From: RGIG8782 sp017475895
GTDB taxonomy: Bacteria > Pseudomonadota > Alphaproteobacteria > Rickettsiales > UBA1997
Direction: 5' to 3'
NCBI GenBank assembly: GCA_947167315.1
Contig: CAMVHP010000029.1
Span: 1 to 11,281, forward strand
DNA length: 11,281 nt
Both the position numbers and the translations under genes were made by a program. Below the pieces are notes generated by a model, which was not told where the DNA came from, searched no databases, and saw only the letters and a program-made list of their open reading frames with translations. Positions 6,784 to 11,281 of the stretch are shown here, piece by piece (positions within the stretch are counted from its first letter, which is position 1; every line of letters begins with the position of its first letter).

Positions 6784-8238
6784 ATGTCATACATAATAAA
6801 GGGTAAAACTGGCGACTGGAAAGTTGTCATAGGTTTGGAAGTTCATTGTCAGATAAAAACAAAAAGTAAATTATTCTCCAGAAGTTCGACGGAATTTGGA
6901 GCGGAAGCAAACAAACACGTATCATTTTATGATTGTGCGATGCCAGGACAACTGCCTGTTATAAATAAATATTCAGTTGAACAGACCATTAAAACCGGAT
7001 TGGGGTTAAACGCTGAATTTAATATGATATCGAGATTTGATAGAAAAAATTATTTTTATGCTGATTTACCATCCGGATATCAAATAACACAATTTTTTAG
7101 TCCCATAATCAAAAGCGGTTGGCTGAATATAAAACTTGAAAATGGTGATGATAAAAAAATAAGAATACATGAAGCTCATATTGAACAGGATGCTGGAAAA
7201 TCAATTCATGATCAACATCCTCTATATACAATGATTGATTTAAATAGATCCGGTGTTACTCTATTAGAAATAGTTTCTGAACCGGACATGAACAGTCCAT
7301 ACGAGGCCATGACCTACCTGAGAGAGTTGCGTTCACTTGTTAGAGCTCTAGACACCTGTGATGGAAACATGGATGAAGGAAGTATGCGTTGCGATGCGAA
7401 CATTTCAGTTATGAGGGTTGACGCAAAAGAATACGGAACCAGATGCGAAGTTAAAAATGTAAATTCCATAAAAAATGTTGGTGAAGCTATAGAATATGAA
7501 GCAAAAAGACAGGTGGAACTAATAGAAAATGGCGGAGAGGTGGAGCAGGAAACCAGAAAGTTTAATGCTCTGACCGGCACCACAAAAACGATGAGAAGTA
7601 AAGAAAATGCCATAGATTACAGATATTTTCCAGATCCGGATTTAGTTCCGCTGGTTATAACCGACGAAATGATAGAGAAGATTAAGGCCACAATGCCGGA
7701 GTTGCCGGAAGCTAAAAAAGCCAGATACATCAATGAGTACGGCTTTAGTGAGTATGATGCCAGTGTATTAACCTCCAATACCGAAATATCAACATATTTT
7801 GAAAAGCTAATAAAAAAACACAATCCCAAGACGGCTTGTAACTGGTTAACATCCGAGTTGTTCGGTAGATTGAACAAATTGGCCATAGGTATAACAGAAA
7901 GCCCAGTAACTGCTGAAATGCTATCGAATCTATTGGATTTAATCGAAAACAATACAATTTCCGGTAAAATTGCTAAAGAGGTTTTAGATTTGATGGTGGA
8001 AACCGGAAAAGAGGCTTCACAGATAGTTGAGGAGAAAGGTCTTAAGCAAACAACAAATATGGATGAAATCAATAAAATAATTGACGAGGTGGTGGCAAAC
8101 AATCAAAAACAGGTGGAGCAGTACAAAGGTGGAAACGAAAGAATATTTGGCTTTTTTGTGGGGCAGGTTATGAAATTAAGTGGTGGAAAAATCAACCCGC
8201 AGTTGGCGAACGATTTACTAAAGGAAAAATTGAAGTAA
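6784..8238 (+). CDS. gatB: Asp-tRNA(Asn)/Glu-tRNA(Gln) amidotransferase subunit B
   Basis: GatB is the tRNA-binding and kinase subunit of GatCAB. With GatA and GatC it converts Glu-tRNA(Gln), and often Asp-tRNA(Asn), into the amidated forms. The 484 residues are full length. Visible family motifs are VIGLEVHCQIKTKSKLFS (15-32), DCAMPGQLPVIN (50-61), FDRKNYFYADLPSGYQIT (85-102), RSGVTLLEIVSEPD, DGNMDEGSMRCDANIS and DYRYFPDPDLVPL. The C-terminal helical YqeY-like tail spans roughly 330-484. Presence of GatB suggests the cell lacks GlnRS or AsnRS. ATG 6784 is supported by the MSYIIKGKTGDWKVVIGLEVH start and a stop shortly upstream. gatA and gatC are not in the window. It probably heads an operon with the acidic protein (3 nt later) and ruvB. 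Confidence 0.97.
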   Translation: MSYIIKGKTGDWKVVIGLEVHCQIKTKSKLFSRSSTEFGAEANKHVSFYDCAMPGQLPVINKYSVEQTIKTGLGLNAEFNMISRFDRKNYFYADLPSGYQITQFFSPIIKSGWLNIKLENGDDKKIRIHEAHIEQDAGKSIHDQHPLYTMIDLNRSGVTLLEIVSEPDMNSPYEAMTYLRELRSLVRALDTCDGNMDEGSMRCDANISVMRVDAKEYGTRCEVKNVNSIKNVGEAIEYEAKRQVELIENGGEVEQETRKFNALTGTTKTMRSKENAIDYRYFPDPDLVPLVITDEMIEKIKATMPELPEAKKARYINEYGFSEYDASVLTSNTEISTYFEKLIKKHNPKTACNWLTSELFGRLNKLAIGITESPVTAEMLSNLLDLIENNTISGKIAKEVLDLMVETGKEASQIVEEKGLKQTTNMDEINKIIDEVVANNQKQVEQYKGGNERIFGFFVGQVMKLSGGKINPQLANDLLKEKLK

Positions 8239-8241
8239 TTA

Positions 8242-9243
8242 ATGACTGAAAATATTGATTTTGAAGATTTCCTATTTGGAAGCGATGCTAAACAGGATGA
8301 TAAGGGCGGTGATGGTGATGCTAGTACAGGTAATGCAACAGCTGAAGCCGATGCAGTAACAGTAAAAAATGATGATGGTAATGGTGCCGACGTGACCACA
8401 TCGGTGGATGAAAACATAAATAATGTAGAAAATCTTGATATTTCAACCGACACAACCATTGACACCGACGACATTGTCGCAAATGAAGATAATAATGCGG
8501 CTGTAGATTCAAATGTAGAATCGGATGACACCACCGAGGTCGAAAATACACCGCCCACCACCAATACAAATACCGATGCCAAGGATGATGACACAAATTT
8601 TGGTATAATGGATGACCTAGAGGCTCAAATACTGCAGGACCTAGAGAATTTACCACAGTTTGACACTGCCGAAGAGCCACAAAAGTACACCATTGAACAG
8701 CTTGCACAAATGAACGGTGGCAATGCGGCGGCACAAAATACCGAGGGTAACAGCGAAGAAAAAAAGGAAGAGGAGGCAAAAGAGGAGGAAAATAAACAAG
8801 AGGAGGAAGAAGAGGAACCCGAGCCGGAAGATGAAAAAAGTATAATAGAGAAAAAACGACAGGAAATTTTATCGAAAATTGAGCACAACAATGCTGAAGG
8901 AACAGAAGAAATAGATGAAAACGAAACCGAAGGTGGCGTAAAAAAAATAGAAGATCTAAACCTAGAAGACATCGACTATAAAGAATTTGAAAAGATAAAT
9001 GAAGAACATATCGATTTATACTATCTACTCAATGATACAAAGGACAATCCAGAATTTTTGGATGAAGACCTATTGGCTCAAAGTAAAAAAGAAGACGAGG
9101 CCAGAGAGCTTAAAAAACAGGCTCGACAGGAGATGGATTTTGAACTTGAAGAATTGGTTGATGACGATAAGGTTAAAGTTGATCTGACCGATATTTTAAA
9201 GGACATAGAAAAAATTAAAGAGGAAAAGAAACATGAAAGTTGA
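8242..9243 (+). CDS. extremely acidic, mostly disordered protein of unknown function
   Basis: I recognise no family for this 333-residue protein. By my count 107 residues are Asp or Glu against 32 Lys or Arg, for a net charge near -75; it has no Cys and no Trp. Residues 1-120 are rich in Asp, Thr, Asn and Val and should be disordered. A likely amphipathic helix lies at about 122-140 (IMDDLEAQILQDLENLPQF). Residues 170-200 are nearly all Glu/Lys, and 200-333 look helical or coiled-coil, with Leu/Ile-spaced segments such as VDLTDILKDIEKIKEEKK. There is no signal peptide or membrane segment, so it is probably cytoplasmic. It begins 3 nt after gatB and overlaps ruvB by 11 bp, so expression should be coupled to both. 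A clean frame over 1 kb with long antisense frames rejected on composition makes it a real gene. DNA mimicry or chaperone-like binding of basic proteins are only guesses. Confidence 0.8.
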   Translation: MTENIDFEDFLFGSDAKQDDKGGDGDASTGNATAEADAVTVKNDDGNGADVTTSVDENINNVENLDISTDTTIDTDDIVANEDNNAAVDSNVESDDTTEVENTPPTTNTNTDAKDDDTNFGIMDDLEAQILQDLENLPQFDTAEEPQKYTIEQLAQMNGGNAAAQNTEGNSEEKKEEEAKEEENKQEEEEEEPEPEDEKSIIEKKRQEILSKIEHNNAEGTEEIDENETEGGVKKIEDLNLEDIDYKEFEKINEEHIDLYYLLNDTKDNPEFLDEDLLAQSKKEDEARELKKQARQEMDFELEELVDDDKVKVDLTDILKDIEKIKEEKKHES

Positions 9244-10297
9244 AAATAACAACTCCGACATCGTAAAGAATCCAAACAAAAACGAACTGGATGCCAGCAT
9301 TGAGAATTCCCTTAGACCTTTATATTTAGATGATTTTATAGGTCAAAAACAGGTCAAGGATAATTTAAAGGTATTCATAGAATCGGCAAAAATCAGAGGT
9401 GAAAGTCTAGATCATACGCTATTTTATGGCCCACCAGGATTAGGTAAAACAACCCTTTCCCATATAATAGCAAACGAAATCGGCGTAGGTTTCAAGAGTA
9501 CATCAGGACCAATTCTATCAAAAGCCGGCGATCTGGCTGCAATACTCACAAATTTACAGCCAAATGATGTGCTGTTTATAGATGAAATACACAGGCTACA
9601 CAGCACCGTAGAAGAAGTTTTATATTCGGCTATGGAGGACTTTAAACTTGATATTATAATCGGTGAAGGTCCGGCAGCAAGAACCATAAAAATAGATTTA
9701 CCAAAATTTACATTGGTTGCCGCCACCACAAGGCTTGGACTCTTATCAAACCCACTGAGAGACAGGTTTGGAATTCCATTGAAATTGAATTTTTACGAGG
9801 TGGACGAATTAACGCAAATAGTCAAAAGAGACTGTAAAATACTAAACACCAAAATCACCGATGACGGTGCCACAGAAATTGCCAGAAGATCCAGAGGCAC
9901 CGCAAGAATTGCTATAAGACTACTGAAGAGAATCAGAGATTTTGCCATAGTTGCTAGGAAAGAAGCCATAGATAGAGAAATAGTCAGCATGGGACTTAAC
10001 AGATTAAACGTTGACAGTATGGGACTTGACAGCTCCGACATAAAATATTTGAACTTTATAATCAACAACTACAACGGCGGACCCGTTGGCATAGACACGA
10101 TATCCGCTGGACTTTCTGAAGAAAGAGATTCCATAGAGGACACCATTGAACCCTATATGATTCAGTGTGGTTTTGTGAATAAAACCCCCAGAGGCAGAGT
10201 TATAACGGCAAATGCCTATAGGCATTTGGGTATCGATTATAACGCCAATTCTGGTGCTAATCATTCTGCGGATGGCGATCTTTTCGGCCGTGACTAG
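9233..10297 (+). CDS. ruvB: Holliday junction branch migration ATPase RuvB
   Basis: RuvB is the hexameric AAA+ motor that, with RuvA, moves Holliday junctions during recombinational repair. The 354-residue protein shows the family opening LRPLYLDDFIGQ (27-38), Walker A GPPGLGKT (66-73), Walker B FIDEIHR (115-121), sensor 1 ATTR (164-167) and the arginine finger in LRDRFG (175-180). The C-terminal winged helix has GPVGIDTISAGLSEE, EPYMIQCGF and RGRVITANAYRHLG. The ATG at 9233 overlaps the preceding gene by 11 bp and has AGAGGAAAAG upstream. The first 26 residues are a polar extension before the conserved core, slightly longer than usual. A 20-residue tail rich in Asn, Ser and Asp follows HLG. 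ruvA and ruvC are not adjacent, unlike the common ruvCAB order. Confidence 0.97.
   Translation: MKVENNNSDIVKNPNKNELDASIENSLRPLYLDDFIGQKQVKDNLKVFIESAKIRGESLDHTLFYGPPGLGKTTLSHIIANEIGVGFKSTSGPILSKAGDLAAILTNLQPNDVLFIDEIHRLHSTVEEVLYSAMEDFKLDIIIGEGPAARTIKIDLPKFTLVAATTRLGLLSNPLRDRFGIPLKLNFYEVDELTQIVKRDCKILNTKITDDGATEIARRSRGTARIAIRLLKRIRDFAIVARKEAIDREIVSMGLNRLNVDSMGLDSSDIKYLNFIINNYNGGPVGIDTISAGLSEERDSIEDTIEPYMIQCGFVNKTPRGRVITANAYRHLGIDYNANSGANHSADGDLFGRD
10209..10228 (+). repeat. perfect 20-bp palindrome inside the 3' end of ruvB
   Basis: CAAATGCCTATAGGCATTTG equals its own reverse complement. In RNA it could form an 8-bp stem with a TATA loop. It lies about 70 bp before the ruvB stop within the ANAYRHLG-coding stretch and is not followed by a T-run, so it is not an intrinsic terminator. 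It could be a protein-binding site or a coincidence of coding. Confidence 0.6.
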
Positions 10298-10367
10298 CGT
10301 ATGATCATCATCATTTGTAATTATTTTAAAAAAGCAAATTTTTTGTGGTAATAAGTAAATATTTTGC

Positions 10368-10395
10368 TTGACTTATTGTCGTTTTATGATATACT
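10368..10395 (+). promoter_or_regulatory. strong sigma70-type promoter for the ankyrin gene
   Basis: TTGACT (10368-10373) and TATACT (10390-10395) are 16 bp apart, placing the transcription start near 10402. Short inverted repeats flank the start (AGTAA and TTACT arms around 10400-10416, TAAGT and ACTTA arms upstream) and might be an operator. A frame opened by TTG at 10364 would run through this promoter, so I rejected that start. Confidence 0.6.
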
Positions 10396-10420
10396 TGTAG
10401 TAAGTATATTGTTTACTTGC

Positions 10421-10426
10421 AGGAGG
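10421..10426 (+). promoter_or_regulatory. perfect Shine-Dalgarno site deciding the ankyrin start
   Basis: AGGAGG ends 9 nt before the ATG at 10436. It is the only full-consensus site placed before a gene start in the window and fixes the start at MTEGQQEQ. Confidence 0.75.
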
Positions 10427-10435
10427 GATGTTGGT

Positions 10436-11071
10436 ATGACCGAAGGGCAACAAGAACAACAACAAGATCAGCAAAAACAAATAGAAGATATAAAGAAAGC
10501 AGTAGAAAACAATGAATATGAAAAAGCAAAAAACTTGATAAATAATATCAAGAATATTAACATGCTAGATACAGATGGTTATACCTTGCTTCATTGGGCT
10601 GTCAAAAACAAAAATGAAGAATTAGTTAAAATATTATTAGAAACAGGAAATATTAAAGTTGATACAGTAAACAAAAACAAAAAAACTGCACTCCACCTAG
10701 CGGTTATGCTTGGCGTTGATACTAAAATTATACAACTTCTATTGAATAACGGAGCTAATATTGATGCAGTAGACGAAAATAAAAAAACTGCACTCCATTT
10801 TGCGGCTTTTAAAGGTAATATTGAAATTGTAAAATTTTTAGTGAATAGCGGAGCTAATATTGATGCAGTAGATAAAAACGGACAAACTGCACTCCATTTT
10901 GCGGTTAGTGAGAAGAAGATTGAAATTATGAAATTTTTAGTGGATAAAGAAGCCAACATTGATATAAAAAACAAAAAACAACAAACTCCATATACTCTTG
11001 CACGTAAAATCGAAATTAAAGATACTAAAAAAGAAATGACAATGGCAAAATACCTTTTGCAAAAAAAATAG
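10436..11071 (+). CDS. ankyrin-repeat protein, reading frame ended at an A8 tract
   Basis: The frame from ATG 10436 gives 211 residues. It begins with a Gln-rich polar stretch (3-15), then a helical segment (about 16-42), then ankyrin repeats at about 47-79 (DGYTLLHWAV), 80-113 (KTALHLAV), 114-146 (KTALHFAA), 147-179 (QTALHFAV) and a weaker one at 180-211 (QTPYTLAR). Ankyrin repeats bind proteins and are frequent in secreted effectors and structural proteins of host-associated bacteria. There is no signal peptide, so it is cytoplasmic unless secreted by a dedicated system. The frame ends CAA AAA AAA TAG, while the -1 frame continues open to the window edge, so the product is probably longer (at least 282 residues). 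The gene has its own strong promoter and ribosome binding site and is not part of the ruvB operon. Confidence 0.85.
   Translation: MTEGQQEQQQDQQKQIEDIKKAVENNEYEKAKNLINNIKNINMLDTDGYTLLHWAVKNKNEELVKILLETGNIKVDTVNKNKKTALHLAVMLGVDTKIIQLLLNNGANIDAVDENKKTALHFAAFKGNIEIVKFLVNSGANIDAVDKNGQTALHFAVSEKKIEIMKFLVDKEANIDIKNKKQQTPYTLARKIEIKDTKKEMTMAKYLLQKK
10751..10948 (+). repeat. two 99-bp tandem ankyrin units similar at DNA level
   Basis: Units starting at 10751 and 10850 both open with GGAGCTAATATTGATGCAGT and share ACTGCACTCCATTTTGCGG. The period of 99 bp equals 33 codons, one ankyrin repeat. Near-identity at silent positions over these parts suggests a recent duplication. The upstream unit shares the ACTGCACTCCA segment, and the downstream unit at 10949 keeps the period but is more diverged. 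Confidence 0.75.
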
Positions 11072-11281
11072 AAAAACAACAATCATTAATAGAAAGTATA
11101 CTAAATAATGTACAAAAAATAAATGAATATCGCAACAAAACAAAAACAATAAAAGAAGACAACTTATATAATTTCCTTTTCCTGAAAGATAAAGCTCTAA
11201 ACAATTTAATAGAGTTAAAAGAATTAGAAAAAAGTGGTGAGTTAAAAAAATATCTTAAGCCTGATGAAAATTATAAGTTGG
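11068..11281 (+). CDS. likely continuation of the ankyrin gene in the -1 frame, running off the window
   Basis: From 11068 a frame of 71 codons (IEKQQSLIES to ENYKL) is open to the last base. It contains no Met and no plausible start, and its nearest upstream stop is at 11026-11028, so it is not an independent gene. One extra A in the run 11061-11068, or a -1 shift on A AAA AAA just before TAG, joins it to the ankyrin frame. The segment is Lys/Glu/Leu/Asn-rich and looks helical, possibly a coiled coil. The 3' end lies outside the window. Confidence 0.65.
   Translation, partial: MEKQQSLIESILNNVQKINEYRNKTKTIKEDNLYNFLFLKDKALNNLIELKELEKSGELKKYLKPDENYKL

Noticed and set aside
8103..8779. Long antisense frames opposite the gatB end and the acidic gene (Ser/Val-rich and His/Tyr-rich)
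   Set aside because: They are complements of a biased Asp/Glu/Thr-codon gene; composition is unnatural and no start signals are visible.
6784..10297. tRNA, rRNA, insertion sequence or phage attachment site near gatB-ruvB or the ankyrin gene
   Set aside because: No cloverleaf, transposase frame, terminal inverted repeats or flanking direct repeats were seen by eye anywhere in the window.
10325..10346. A6-GCAAA-T6 inverted repeat as a rho-independent terminator for ruvB
   Set aside because: The stem is only A-T pairs with no GC core, too weak to call in such AT-rich DNA.
10364..10435. TTG-started extension of the ankyrin protein
   Set aside because: The extension runs through the TTGACT/TATACT promoter, whereas AGGAGG is ideally placed for ATG 10436.

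Overview
The window is AT-rich, roughly one third GC by eye. It reads as part of a Gram-negative, probably host-associated and low-oxygen bacterium. Support for this comes from a lipobox lipoprotein, an exported protein with a C-terminal beta-barrel-like half, GatB (which implies tRNA-dependent amidation), an ankyrin-repeat protein and very AT-rich intergenic DNA. I cannot place it taxonomically with confidence; an AT-rich gut or endosymbiotic proteobacterium would fit.

Layout: (1) 1-142, end of an unseen gene and a leader region. (2) 143-2133 (+), a small lipoprotein and a DUF4105 (Lnb_N) exported protein 8 nt apart. (3) 2130-6617 (-), a tightly packed operon in transcription order: anchored DUF362 protein, larB, larC, a NicO-type metal permease, larE. 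(4) 6618-6783, a divergent intergenic region with a good gatB promoter. (5) 6784-10297 (+), gatB, an extremely acidic unknown protein and ruvB, 3 nt apart and then overlapping by 11 nt. (6) 10298-10435, a strong promoter and perfect ribosome binding site. (7) 10436 to the end, an ankyrin-repeat gene interrupted by a one-base shift in an A8 tract.

The centre of interest is the lar operon. LarB, LarC and LarE make the nickel-pincer (NPN) cofactor known from lactate racemase LarA, and the NicO permease plus a very histidine-rich LarC would supply nickel. No larA is present. A DUF362 protein sits first, where larA sits in Lactobacillus. Compared with LarA recalled from memory, it has a collinear pattern of His and Lys residues (H67, H169, K179, H196) at nearly the same spacing as LarA's cofactor-binding and catalytic residues. 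The inference is that this DUF362 protein may be a LarA-like, membrane-anchored client of the nickel-pincer cofactor.

Two genes, larC (A5 tract at its start) and the ankyrin gene (A8 tract), each lack exactly one A for a continuous reading frame. This suggests slippage or frameshifting, or alternatively homopolymer undercalling.
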